Source of the DNA: an uncultured Sutterella sp. | GTDB lineage: Bacteria > Pseudomonadota > Gammaproteobacteria > Burkholderiales > Burkholderiaceae_F | Assembly (NCBI GenBank): GCA_905202595.1 | Contig: CAJKSP010000077.1 | Coordinates: forward strand, 1-5,563 | Direction: 5' to 3' | DNA: 5,563 nucleotides | Shown: piece after piece, positions 1-5,563 of the stretch | Numbering within the stretch: the first letter of the stretch is position 1 | Layout: each line of letters begins with the position of its first letter | Translations under genes and position numbers: made by a program | The notes under the pieces: model-generated | What the model saw: the letters and a program-made list of their open reading frames with translations, nothing else | Told to the model about the DNA's origin: nothing | Database searches by the model: none

Positions 1-93
1 CGGAATAACATAGGCGAGTCCCATCACAGCGAATGCGAGATAGAACTGCCAGAGCTCTGACGGCGATTGTGCGCCGGCTCGGCGCGCTCGGGT
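1..93 (-). other. Short flank downstream of pncB with an unassigned hydrophobic open frame
   Basis: This is the end of the window after the pncB stop codon. On the minus strand, the frame in line with pncB stays open from the stop to the window edge and, from about position 60, encodes a hydrophobic run (ELWQFYLAFAV, then MGLAYVIP) that resembles a transmembrane segment. The only in-frame start codons are GTG at 27-25 and ATG at 24-22, and neither has a visible Shine-Dalgarno sequence. It could be the start of a membrane protein continuing past the edge, a remnant, or chance. I do not call a gene here. Confidence 0.25.
71..85 (-). terminator. Weak GC hairpin just after pncB
   Basis: The arms GCGCCG (71-76) and CGGCGC (80-85) form a perfect 6-bp stem closing a 3-base loop, starting 8 bases after the pncB stop codon. 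No run of T follows on the minus strand, so this is not a standard intrinsic terminator. It may pause transcription or protect the 3' end, or it may be chance in GC-rich DNA. Confidence 0.25.
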
Positions 94-1326
94 TCAATGA
101 GACGATTCGGCGTCGGCCTCCGACGCCGGCTTCTGAATCGCCCTCGGATCCTTGATGCCGAAGACCTGCCTCAGATACGCGAGGTAGCTCTCGTCCTCGC
201 ACATGCCCTTTTCGGGCGAATCAGAAATCTTCGCCACGGGCTGTCCGTTGCACTTCACCATTTTGATCACGACGTTGAGCGCTCGAGGGCCGCGGTCGTT
301 CATGAGGTTCGTGCCGATGCCGAAGCCGAGGCGCACGCGCCCGGTAAAGCGGCGGTAGAGCTCGATCACGCGCGGGATCGTGAGCGCGTCGGAGAAGATG
401 AGCGACTTCGTCCTCGGATCGCAACGGTTGGCTCTCCAGTGCTCGATCATGCGCTCGCCCCAGACGAAGGGATCGCCCGAATCATGGCGCGCCCCGTCGA
501 AGAGCTTGCAGAAGTACATGTCGAAGTCCTTGAGGAAGGGCTCCATGCCGTAGACGTCCGAGAGCGCAATGCCGAGGTCGCCGCGGTACTCCATCGCCCA
601 CTGCTCGAAGCCGAAGACCTGGCTGTCGCGCAGGCGCGGCCCTAGGGCCTGGCAGGCCTGCAGATACTCATGCGCCATCGTGCCCATGGGGACGAGGCCG
701 AATTCCTTCGCGAAGAGCACGTTTGAGGTGCCGGAAAGCTGCCGGCCGAGCTCGGCCTTGAGAATGGAGAGGACCTTGCGCTGCCAGGCGTGCGAGAAGC
801 GCCGCCGCGTGCCGTAGTCCGAAATGTGCAGATCTCCCGGGACGGGCTGCGGCTCGTCCTTGAGCATGCGGATCTTCGCCGCCAGGCGCTTCAGGCCCTC
901 GTCTTCCGAGAGGCCAGGGTAGTTCCGGCGGAAATAGACCTCGTTGATGATCGCAAGCACCGGAATTTCAAAGGGGATCGTATGCAGCCACGGCCCGCGG
1001 ATATGCACGTCGATGCCGCAGGGATAGTCTGCGCTCCGCTTCACCTCGATGTATTTGCGCTTGAGGTGGAAGAGGCTCAGGAACTCGATGTAGTCGGACT
1101 TCATGAAGCGCAGCTTCGAGAGATAGTCGAGCTCGTCGTCCTTGAAGTAGAGGCTGCAGAGATGATCGATCTCGGCGTTGATCTCGTCGACACAGGGCGC
1201 GAGGTCGACGTTGGGCGTCCGGCATTTGAAGCGGTACTCGACTTCCGCGGCCGGGAAGCGGTGCAGCACGCACTGCTGCATCGTGAATTTGTAGAGGTCC
1301 GTGTCGAGAAGCGACTCGATGATCAT
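94..1326 (-). CDS. pncB: Nicotinate phosphoribosyltransferase
   Basis: The 410-residue cytoplasmic enzyme converts nicotinate and PRPP, with ATP hydrolysis, to nicotinate mononucleotide in the NAD salvage (Preiss-Handler) pathway. Its length is close to the roughly 400 residues of enterobacterial PncB. Visible family features are the N-terminal LLDTDLYKFTM (6-16), the SDYGTRRRFS segment (169-178), GTMAHEYLQA (215-224) with His219 matching the histidine phosphorylated during catalysis, HDSGDP (281-286), and the phosphate-binding GFGIGTNL (334-341). All key motifs are present and the frame is intact. The start at 1326 is supported by AAGGA (1341-1337), 10 bases upstream. The C-terminal tail is short and rich in Ala, Glu and Ser. 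The gene lies 161 bases after nagZ, so it may be a separate transcript or be modulated by the structured leader between them. Confidence 0.96.
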   Translation of the reverse strand: MIIESLLDTDLYKFTMQQCVLHRFPAAEVEYRFKCRTPNVDLAPCVDEINAEIDHLCSLYFKDDELDYLSKLRFMKSDYIEFLSLFHLKRKYIEVKRSADYPCGIDVHIRGPWLHTIPFEIPVLAIINEVYFRRNYPGLSEDEGLKRLAAKIRMLKDEPQPVPGDLHISDYGTRRRFSHAWQRKVLSILKAELGRQLSGTSNVLFAKEFGLVPMGTMAHEYLQACQALGPRLRDSQVFGFEQWAMEYRGDLGIALSDVYGMEPFLKDFDMYFCKLFDGARHDSGDPFVWGERMIEHWRANRCDPRTKSLIFSDALTIPRVIELYRRFTGRVRLGFGIGTNLMNDRGPRALNVVIKMVKCNGQPVAKISDSPEKGMCEDESYLAYLRQVFGIKDPRAIQKPASEADAESSH

Positions 1327-1390
1327 GAATGCAATGTCCTTGCGCCGAAATGCGGCTTTTATCCGAAGTGTAAGGCGCGCCGGCCGTCTT

Positions 1391-1451
1391 CAGCCGAATG
1401 CAGCCAGGCGGCAACGCCGCCTGGCGCAGAACGTCTGCAGAAATTCGGCTG
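1391..1451 (-). other. Nested inverted repeats, potential three-way junction RNA between nagZ and pncB
   Basis: Three inverted repeats nest exactly. The outer arms are CAGCCGAAT (1391-1399) and ATTCGGCTG (1443-1451), 9 bp. Inside are a perfect 10-bp stem GCCAGGCGGC/GCCGCCTGGC (1403-1412 and 1416-1425) with a 3-base loop, and directly beside it a 5-bp stem GCAGA/TCTGC (1426-1430 and 1434-1438). As minus-strand RNA this would be a three-way junction with linkers of 4, 0 and 3 bases. It ends 64 bases before the pncB start. No T-run follows, so it is a poor intrinsic terminator. It could be a nagZ 3' end, a pncB leader element or a dispersed palindromic repeat. I recognise no known riboswitch class. 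Confidence 0.55.
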
Positions 1452-1455
1452 CCGC

Positions 1456-1473
1456 AGGCTCGGGCTGGAGCCT
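1456..1473 (-). terminator. Weak hairpin shortly after nagZ
   Basis: The arms AGGCTC (1456-1461) and GAGCCT (1468-1473) form a 6-bp stem with a 6-base loop, 14 bases after the nagZ stop. There is no T-run, and the larger nested element at 1391-1451 follows almost at once. The two may together form the nagZ 3' end. Support is only the inverted repeat. Confidence 0.25.
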
Positions 1474-1487
1474 CGGAGAGGCGCGCG

Positions 1488-2552
1488 TCAGCCGATGGCG
1501 GCAAAGGCGCTCGTGAAGCCGAGCGCCTCAAGCGCGCGGCGGGCGGCCTGCCATTCGGGGCCGCGCCGCAGCTCGCCGAGCGTCATCGGCTCGCCGCCGG
1601 CCGCCTCGGGCATGAGCGCCGCGAGGCGCGCGCTGAACTCCGCTGGCCTCGTCCAGGAGAGGCCCTCGAGAATCTCGTCGAGGTCGTCCGAATGATTGCA
1701 GCAGAGCACCATGTCGCAGCCCGACGCCAGCGCCTTTTGCGCGCGCTCGGCAGGCGCCAGCTCGCCCGCCGCGCCCTTCATCGAGAGGTCGTCCGAAAAG
1801 ATCAGGCCCTCGAAGCCGAGCTCGCCGCGCAGCAGCGTCTTCAGAAGCCGCGGCTCATAGGTCGCGACCTCGCCGTCGAAGGCCGCGTAGCTCACATGCG
1901 CCGTCATGACGGAAGCCAGCAGCGGCGAAAGCGTCCGATAGACCGCCATGTCGGCCTTCACCTGCGCGAGCGGACGCTCGTCCGTCGGCAGCGCCGTATG
2001 GCTGTCCGCCTCCGCCCAGCCGTGGCCGGGGAAGTGCTTGCCGCAGCAGGCCATGCCGCCGCGGGCAAGCCCCGCAATGAGCGCGCACGCATTGGCCGCC
2101 GCTTCGGCAGCCGTGCGGCCGAGCGAGCGGGAGCCGATCACCTGCGAGCGGCCGTAGTCGAGGTCGAGCACCGGCGCATACGTCATGTCGACCCCGCAGG
2201 CGCGAAGCTCGGACGCGAGGATGAAGCCTGCAGCGGCCATGCCGCGGCCCGGATCCGCCGAGCGCGCAATGTCCGCCATCGCCGGAACGGCTGAAAAGCC
2301 TTCGCGGAAGCGCTGCACGCGGCCGCCCTCATGGTCGACGGCGATCACAATGCCGGGACGCGCCGCATGAATCTCGGCGGCGAGCGCCGAGAGCTGCGCC
2401 GGGCTCACGAAGTTGCGGGAAAAGAGAATCACCATGCCCGTCATCGGATGCGCCAGCCGGCGGCGGTCTTCGTCCGCAAGCGCAATGCCGGCAATGTCGA
2501 TCACGACGGGACCGAGCGCTTGAGCGCGCTCCAGCTTTTCGCGCGTCAGCAT
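1488..2552 (-). CDS. nagZ: Beta-N-acetylhexosaminidase, glycoside hydrolase family 3
   Basis: NagZ removes N-acetylglucosamine from GlcNAc-anhydromuropeptides in the cytoplasm during peptidoglycan recycling. In species with inducible AmpC it generates the inducing muropeptides, but nothing in this window shows that link. The 354-residue protein is a single GH3 TIM-barrel domain of usual NagZ length and has no signal peptide. Key motifs are VDHEGGRVQRF (72-82), KHFPGHG (172-178), DSHTALP (183-189) with the Asp183-His185 general acid/base dyad, and FSDDLSM (252-258) carrying the nucleophile, probably Asp254. All catalytic residues are present. The start at 2552 overlaps the end of the pdxJ-like gene by 7 bases and has a strong ribosome binding site inside that gene, so translational coupling is likely. 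Confidence 0.96.
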   Translation of the reverse strand: MLTREKLERAQALGPVVIDIAGIALADEDRRRLAHPMTGMVILFSRNFVSPAQLSALAAEIHAARPGIVIAVDHEGGRVQRFREGFSAVPAMADIARSADPGRGMAAAGFILASELRACGVDMTYAPVLDLDYGRSQVIGSRSLGRTAAEAAANACALIAGLARGGMACCGKHFPGHGWAEADSHTALPTDERPLAQVKADMAVYRTLSPLLASVMTAHVSYAAFDGEVATYEPRLLKTLLRGELGFEGLIFSDDLSMKGAAGELAPAERAQKALASGCDMVLCCNHSDDLDEILEGLSWTRPAEFSARLAALMPEAAGGEPMTLGELRRGPEWQAARRALEALGFTSAFAAIG

Positions 2553-3334
2553 GCCGCACCCTCCCCGGCCGCACCGCGCTTGATGAAGGCCGCGGCGCGC
2601 TCGAGCGCGCGGCGCCAGCCCTCGGCGCCGCCTTCCTGCACAAGTTCGGCGCCGAGCGCCACCGCGTCAAGGCCGTCCTCGACCGCAGACATCTTCGCCA
2701 TGAAGGCGCCGAGCCGAGAGAGCGCCAGGCCGCGCCCGACTGCAAGGCCGAGCTCTGCCGCCTTCGCGGCCGACCCAGCTTCGAAGAGGCTGCCGAGAAT
2801 GACATCCTCAAGGGGCGTGCCGGCCGCCGCGGAGAAGGCGTCGGCATTCATCAGCACGAAGTCGGCGCCGAGATCCTTCGCCGGGCGCATGAGCTCGAAC
2901 TCCGGATCGGCAAAGAGCCCCACGCGTGCGCCGCAGTCCTTCGCCCGGCCGATGGCGAGCGCCAGGCGCGTCTTTTCCGCCTCGTCAAAAAAGTTGAAGC
3001 CCGCCTCGGCTGCCGCGGCGAGCCTGCCCGCCTCGGGCGCCGGCATGAAGAGCGCCGCATCGGGACGCACGGCATGCACGGCCTCGAGGAAGGCGTCGTC
3101 AGGCGCGCCCGTCAGCACGAGAAGGCGCCCCGGCGCCGCATGCGCAATGGCGGCCAGCGAGGCCGCATCGCCGGCGCGCCAGTCCGGGCCCTCGCCCTTC
3201 GGATCGAGCGCTACGCCGTCGGCGCCCGCTTCGAGCGCCGCCTCGCCCAGGGCGAGAAGGGACTGCGGACCGGCACCGCCGGCGGCAAGCGCCTCGGCGA
3301 GAAGATCCAGATTGACGACAAGCTTCGTGCTCAT
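2546..3334 (-). CDS. Divergent PdxJ-family protein lacking catalytic residues
   Basis: The 262-residue protein aligns end to end, by eye, with pyridoxine 5'-phosphate synthase PdxJ (E. coli, 243 residues), a TIM barrel in vitamin B6 synthesis. Matching blocks are VVNLD (6-10) to VNID, EAGADG (35-40) to QAGADG, VGLFADPE (138-145) to VSLFIDAD, the LGADFV block (155-160), and LGLAVGRGL (195-203) to LGLKVNAGHGL. Active-site positions are changed: His12 becomes Leu11, His45 becomes Asp44, Glu72 becomes Leu or Thr (74-75), the Glu of IEIHTG becomes Leu161, His193 becomes Arg201, and the GRA phosphate motif becomes GAE (228-230). The HLREDRRH strand is replaced by LDPKGEGP. The frame is intact and coupled to nagZ. 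PdxJ activity is therefore unlikely. It may be a pseudoenzyme or have a new ligand. The start at 3334 follows AAAGGAG. An in-frame ATG at 3382 would add 16 residues but has no such site. Confidence 0.85.
   Translation of the reverse strand: MSTKLVVNLDLLAEALAAGGAGPQSLLALGEAALEAGADGVALDPKGEGPDWRAGDAASLAAIAHAAPGRLLVLTGAPDDAFLEAVHAVRPDAALFMPAPEAGRLAAAAEAGFNFFDEAEKTRLALAIGRAKDCGARVGLFADPEFELMRPAKDLGADFVLMNADAFSAAAGTPLEDVILGSLFEAGSAAKAAELGLAVGRGLALSRLGAFMAKMSAVEDGLDAVALGAELVQEGGAEGWRRALERAAAFIKRGAAGEGAAC
2559..2566 (-). promoter_or_regulatory. Ribosome binding site of nagZ
   Basis: On the minus strand GGGGAGGG lies 6 bases before the nagZ ATG (2552-2550). It sits within the last codons of the pdxJ-like gene, so ribosomes finishing that gene would pass directly over it. 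It supports the chosen nagZ start. Confidence 0.7.
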
Positions 3335-3344
3335 GAGAAAAATG

Positions 3345-3351
3345 CTCCTTT
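3345..3351 (-). promoter_or_regulatory. Ribosome binding site of the pdxJ-like gene
   Basis: On the minus strand AAAGGAG lies in front of the ATG at 3334-3332, with 10 bases between the motif core and the start. It is the best Shine-Dalgarno sequence in the region and decides the start: the same frame stays open upstream into recO, with in-frame ATGs at 3382 and 3655, but that part reads as Arg- and Ser-rich shadow sequence. Confidence 0.7.
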
Positions 3352-3363
3352 GCCTCAGCGAGG

Positions 3364-3426
3364 CGGACGGCCGTCCGGGCATGGCGCCGAACGTCCGCAG
3401 CCGGCCGGGACCGTCCGCAGGGGACG
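3364..3426 (-). promoter_or_regulatory. Cluster of CGGACG/CGTCCG half-sites upstream of the pdxJ-like gene
   Basis: The 63 bases hold a perfect 14-bp palindrome CGGACGGCCGTCCG (3364-3377), then CGTCCG again at 3392-3397 and 3412-3417, and GGACG at 3422-3426. The three CGTCCG copies are spaced exactly 20 bases apart, about two helical turns. The last two share nine bases, CGTCCGCAG. This is the arrangement of an operator array, but CGTCCG also occurs several times inside genes of this window, so chance is possible. I see no convincing sigma70 promoter beside it. Confidence 0.3.
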
Positions 3427-3444
3427 CGCCGGCAGCGGCCGATG

Positions 3445-3489
3445 AAAAAGGATGAAGAATCAGCCGATGCGCCCTGAACGGGCATCGGC
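3445..3489 (-). terminator. Possible intrinsic terminator after recO
   Basis: On the minus strand the arms GCCGATG (3489-3483) and CATCGGC (3469-3463) enclose an inner CCC/GGG pairing with a 5-base loop (3479-3475) and a 2-base bulge. The sequence after the stem begins TGATTCTT and reaches TTTTT (3449-3445) 13 bases downstream. The T-run is later than in a textbook terminator, so it may be partial. If active, it would separate era-recO from the pdxJ-like gene and nagZ. Confidence 0.45.
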
Positions 3490-3495
3490 AGCTCA

Positions 3496-3516
3496 AGCCG
3501 GCCGAACGGGCCGGCT
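3496..3516 (-). terminator. Hairpin at the recO stop codon
   Basis: The arms AGCCGGCC (3496-3503) and GGCCGGCT (3509-3516) form a perfect 8-bp stem with a 5-base loop. The last base of the recO stop codon is the first base of the stem in the transcript. No T-run follows directly, and the second hairpin at 3463-3489 begins 6 bases later. The pair may act together as a 3' end or an attenuator. Confidence 0.4.
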
Positions 3517-4571
3517 CAGAGCCGATTGAGTTCGGCAAGCACCTGGCGCGTGCGCAGCGTTCTCGCGCCGAGCCGGTGCTGAATGACCTCTCGGAGAATA
3601 TCACGCGCGCCGCGGCGCTTCGCAGGCGTCGAGAAGTCCTCCGCCGCAGCCGCAAGCGCTGTCTCTCTAGGGTAGACCGCTGCGCCCTCGGGCGCGGCGG
3701 CGCCGGGGGGAATGCCTTCGAGCACGCCGTCCTTCACCCAGAAGGCCGCCGCGCCCTCGGCATGAGCGAGCGTCAGGGGCCAGCCCGAGAGCCTGAGGAG
3801 CGCGCATTCAAAGCGCCGGAGCGCTGCCTGCCGCTCGCCCGGCTCTGCGCCGAGCGCCAGGCCGGAAAGCGCTTCGGCATAGGCGGTGAAGAGTCCCGGC
3901 GTCGGATCCTCGCGCTCCGTCATGCGGAGCACGAGCTCGTTGATGTAGAAGCCCGACAGAAGCGCCTCGCCGTCGAGCGGCAGGAACGTTCCCATCCATT
4001 CGGCCTTGACGAGAATCTTCGCCTCCGCGCGGCCCGTCCAGGTGAGCTTGACGGGCGAAAAGGCCGAAAGCAGCCCGCGCAGGTTCGATGACGGACGCTT
4101 GGCGCCTTTTGCCACAAGGAAGACGCGGCCGTAATGCGGCGTGAGCGCATCGAGCAGCAGGCTCGATTCGCTCCAGGGGCGTGCATGCAGAATGAAGCCG
4201 GGCTCGCCCGCCACGCGCTTCGGCATGGCGGCGCCCTGGCGGCGAGGCGCCGCATCGGCAGCCATCGCCTCATCAAGAATGCGGTCGGCGGCGGCTGAAC
4301 GGCCGAGCGCCGCCGCAAGCGCATCCGAGCGTCCCGCGGCAGCGGCCGCCGCATCAGCGCTGAGGCGCTCGCCGATCGCCGAACGGACGGCAGCCTCGGG
4401 CTTGGCGCCCGAAAGAATGGCGGATCCGACGCCTCGATCCGAGCGCTCGAGCGTCGAGCGTCCGACAGGCGCGCGGCGCGGTCCTCGCGTCCGCATCCGC
4501 GGCGGCGCCTCTTCGGGCCCGAGGGAGCGCGGCGCAGCGTCCGCGCCGCGCTTGTCGTCGGCTTGCGTCAT
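3516..4571 (-). CDS. recO: DNA repair protein RecO with long N-terminal extension
   Basis: RecO works with RecR to load RecA onto SSB-coated single-stranded DNA in RecF-pathway repair and anneals complementary strands. The core from about residue 122 matches the family: FILHARPWSESSLLLD (126-141), the GRVFLVAKGAKRP segment (148-160) of the N-terminal OB fold, the LPLDGEALLSGFYINELVL block (197-215), and ALRRFECALLRLSGW (250-264) in the helical domain. E. coli RecO is about 240 residues, and this frame is 351. Residues 1-115 are Ala-, Arg- and Asp/Glu-rich, look disordered, and keep mostly G or C at third codon positions, which suggests real coding. Burkholderiales RecO proteins, as I recall them, often carry shorter extensions of this kind. 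The start at 4571, 19 bases after era, has only a weak AGG (4580-4578). Alternatives are ATG at 4496, 4265 or 4226. The last gives 236 residues. Confidence 0.93.
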   Translation of the reverse strand: MTQADDKRGADAAPRSLGPEEAPPRMRTRGPRRAPVGRSTLERSDRGVGSAILSGAKPEAAVRSAIGERLSADAAAAAAGRSDALAAALGRSAAADRILDEAMAADAAPRRQGAAMPKRVAGEPGFILHARPWSESSLLLDALTPHYGRVFLVAKGAKRPSSNLRGLLSAFSPVKLTWTGRAEAKILVKAEWMGTFLPLDGEALLSGFYINELVLRMTEREDPTPGLFTAYAEALSGLALGAEPGERQAALRRFECALLRLSGWPLTLAHAEGAAAFWVKDGVLEGIPPGAAAPEGAAVYPRETALAAAAEDFSTPAKRRGARDILREVIQHRLGARTLRTRQVLAELNRL

Positions 4572-4590
4572 GAAGAGCCTGGCGCGGGGA

Positions 4591-5514
4591 CTAGTCGTAG
4601 CCGAGGGTCTTAAGCGCCTTCACGTCGTCGGACCAGCCGCGGCGCACCCGCACCCAGACTTCAAGGTAGACGCGCTTGCCGAGCAGCTCGGCGATGTCCG
4701 CGCGCGCAAGGCGCGAGATCTCGCGCAGCTTCGCGCCGCCCTCGCCGATCACAATCGGCTTGTGGCTTTCGCGGTCGACGATGAGGGTTGCAATGATGTC
4801 GGCGCCTTCGTCGGTCTCCTCCCACTTGTCGATCGTCACGGCGATGCCGTAGGGCAGCTCGTCGCCGAGCAGGCGGAAGGCCTTCTCGCGGATCGTCTCC
4901 GCCGCGAGGAAGCGCGGCGAGCGGTCCGTGAAGAGCTCCGGATCGAAGTAGGGAATGGACTCGGGGAGATGCTTTTCAATCTCGCCGAGAATGTCGTCGA
5001 GCTGACGGCCCTTCTCCGCCGACACGGGCACGACCGCCGCGAAGGGGTAGCGCTGCATCGACTCGGCGATGAGCGGCAGAATCGAGGCCTTGTCGCGGCA
5101 GAGGTCCGTCTTGTTGATGGCGAGAATGACGTTGTCGGCATCCTTAGGCAGCAGCCGGAGCACTTCGAGGTCGCCCGGCTTCCAGCCGTTCGATTCGATC
5201 ACGAAGACGACGGCATCGACTTCGCCCAAGGTCGACCTCACCGAGCGGTTCATGCGGCGCGTGAGCTGCGTCTTCACCTTCGTCTGGAAGCCCGGCGTGT
5301 CGACGAAGATGAACTGCGCCATGGGCTTCGTCACGACGCCGAGCACGCGGTTACGCGTCGTCTGCGGCTTCTTGGACGTGATGGAGACGTGCTCGCCGAT
5401 GAGGTGGTTGATGAGGGTGGACTTGCCGACGTTGGGCCGGCCGACGACCGCCACGTAGCCGCAGCGGAAGCCCTGCGGCACCTTGGGCGCGAGGCTGCCC
5501 GCGCGCGCGAGCAT
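4591..5514 (-). CDS. era: GTPase Era, 30S ribosome assembly factor
   Basis: Era binds the 3' end of 16S rRNA and is needed for 17S-to-16S processing and 30S maturation, acting at the inner face of the membrane and on pre-30S particles. All GTPase motifs are present: G1 GRPNVGKS (25-32), G2 TTR (52-54) within SKKPQTTR, G3 DTPG (72-75), G4 NKTD (134-137) and G5 SAE (165-167). The C-terminal KH domain has VIGEGGAKLREI (255-266) with the GxxG loop, and the usual ending VYLEVWVRVRRGWSDD followed by LGY. The 307 residues from this ATG compare with 301 in E. coli. The frame, however, stays open to the window edge with strong G/C third-position bias, giving an acidic Ala/Pro/Gln-rich stretch. The GAGG before the ATG is only 2 bases away. 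The true start may therefore lie beyond 5563. Confidence 0.96.
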   Translation of the reverse strand: MLARAGSLAPKVPQGFRCGYVAVVGRPNVGKSTLINHLIGEHVSITSKKPQTTRNRVLGVVTKPMAQFIFVDTPGFQTKVKTQLTRRMNRSVRSTLGEVDAVVFVIESNGWKPGDLEVLRLLPKDADNVILAINKTDLCRDKASILPLIAESMQRYPFAAVVPVSAEKGRQLDDILGEIEKHLPESIPYFDPELFTDRSPRFLAAETIREKAFRLLGDELPYGIAVTIDKWEETDEGADIIATLIVDRESHKPIVIGEGGAKLREISRLARADIAELLGKRVYLEVWVRVRRGWSDDVKALKTLGYD

Positions 5515-5563
5515 CGCCTCGATCTCATCGGCGCTCTGGGGCGCGTCCTGCGCCGGCGCCTCC

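Noticed and set aside
1350..1375. Possible sigma70 promoter for pncB around GATAAA (1363-1358)
   Set aside because: The hexamer matches the -10 consensus at only 4 of 6 positions, and no -35 element lies at suitable spacing. It is just a less GC-rich patch.
790..1695. Plus-strand open frame across pncB and the gap to nagZ
   Set aside because: It runs antisense to two well-supported genes and through the palindromic gap, with no recognisable domain.
1398..2294. Long open frame on the plus strand opposite nagZ
   Set aside because: It is antisense to a gene with full GH3 motifs. The translation is Arg-, Ala- and His-rich with no family motif, as expected of a shadow frame in GC-rich DNA.
2331..3455. 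Long open frame on the plus strand opposite the pdxJ-like gene
   Set aside because: The translation is Ser-, Ala- and Arg-rich low complexity with no ribosome binding site or recognisable domain. The minus strand carries the PdxJ-family match.
3335..3655. Upstream extension of the pdxJ-like frame to an ATG inside recO
   Set aside because: The added residues are Arg/Ser-rich, overlap the recO 3' end in another frame and cross the hairpins. The start at 3334 has the good Shine-Dalgarno sequence.
1..5563. tRNA, rRNA, CRISPR arrays, insertion sequences or attachment sites
   Set aside because: I saw no clover-leaf sequence, regular spacer array, transposase motif or terminal repeats. Composition is uniform across the genes, with no sign of recent transfer.

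Overview
The window is a compact, GC-rich stretch of bacterial chromosome with every supportable gene on the minus strand. Read in the direction of transcription, from high to low coordinates, the order is era, recO, a pdxJ-like gene, nagZ and pncB. The rnc-era-recO-pdxJ-acpS-nagZ order is typical of Burkholderiales and other Betaproteobacteria, and the Era and RecO sequences fit that group. A Sutterellaceae-like gut betaproteobacterium is my best guess, but this is inference and not a database result.

Layout: Era (4591-5514, its true start possibly beyond the right edge) is followed after 19 bases by recO (3516-4571), whose product has an unusual N-terminal extension of about 115 residues. 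A 181-base gap follows. It holds two tandem hairpins just after recO, a cluster of CGGACG/CGTCCG half-sites, and a good ribosome binding site that fixes the start of the pdxJ-like gene at 3334. That gene (2546-3334) overlaps nagZ (1488-2552) by 7 bases. A 161-base gap with nested inverted repeats that could fold as a three-way junction RNA separates nagZ from pncB (94-1326). The last 93 bases hold a weak hairpin and a hydrophobic open frame that I could not assign.

The functions are housekeeping: 30S ribosome maturation (Era), recombinational repair (RecO), peptidoglycan recycling (NagZ) and NAD salvage (PncB). The exception, and the most interesting item, is the gene at the pdxJ position. 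It keeps the PdxJ framework along its whole length but has replaced essentially every known catalytic and phosphate-binding residue, while remaining an intact frame coupled to nagZ. It looks like a pseudoenzyme or a repurposed TIM barrel. The acpS gene normally found between pdxJ and nagZ is absent.
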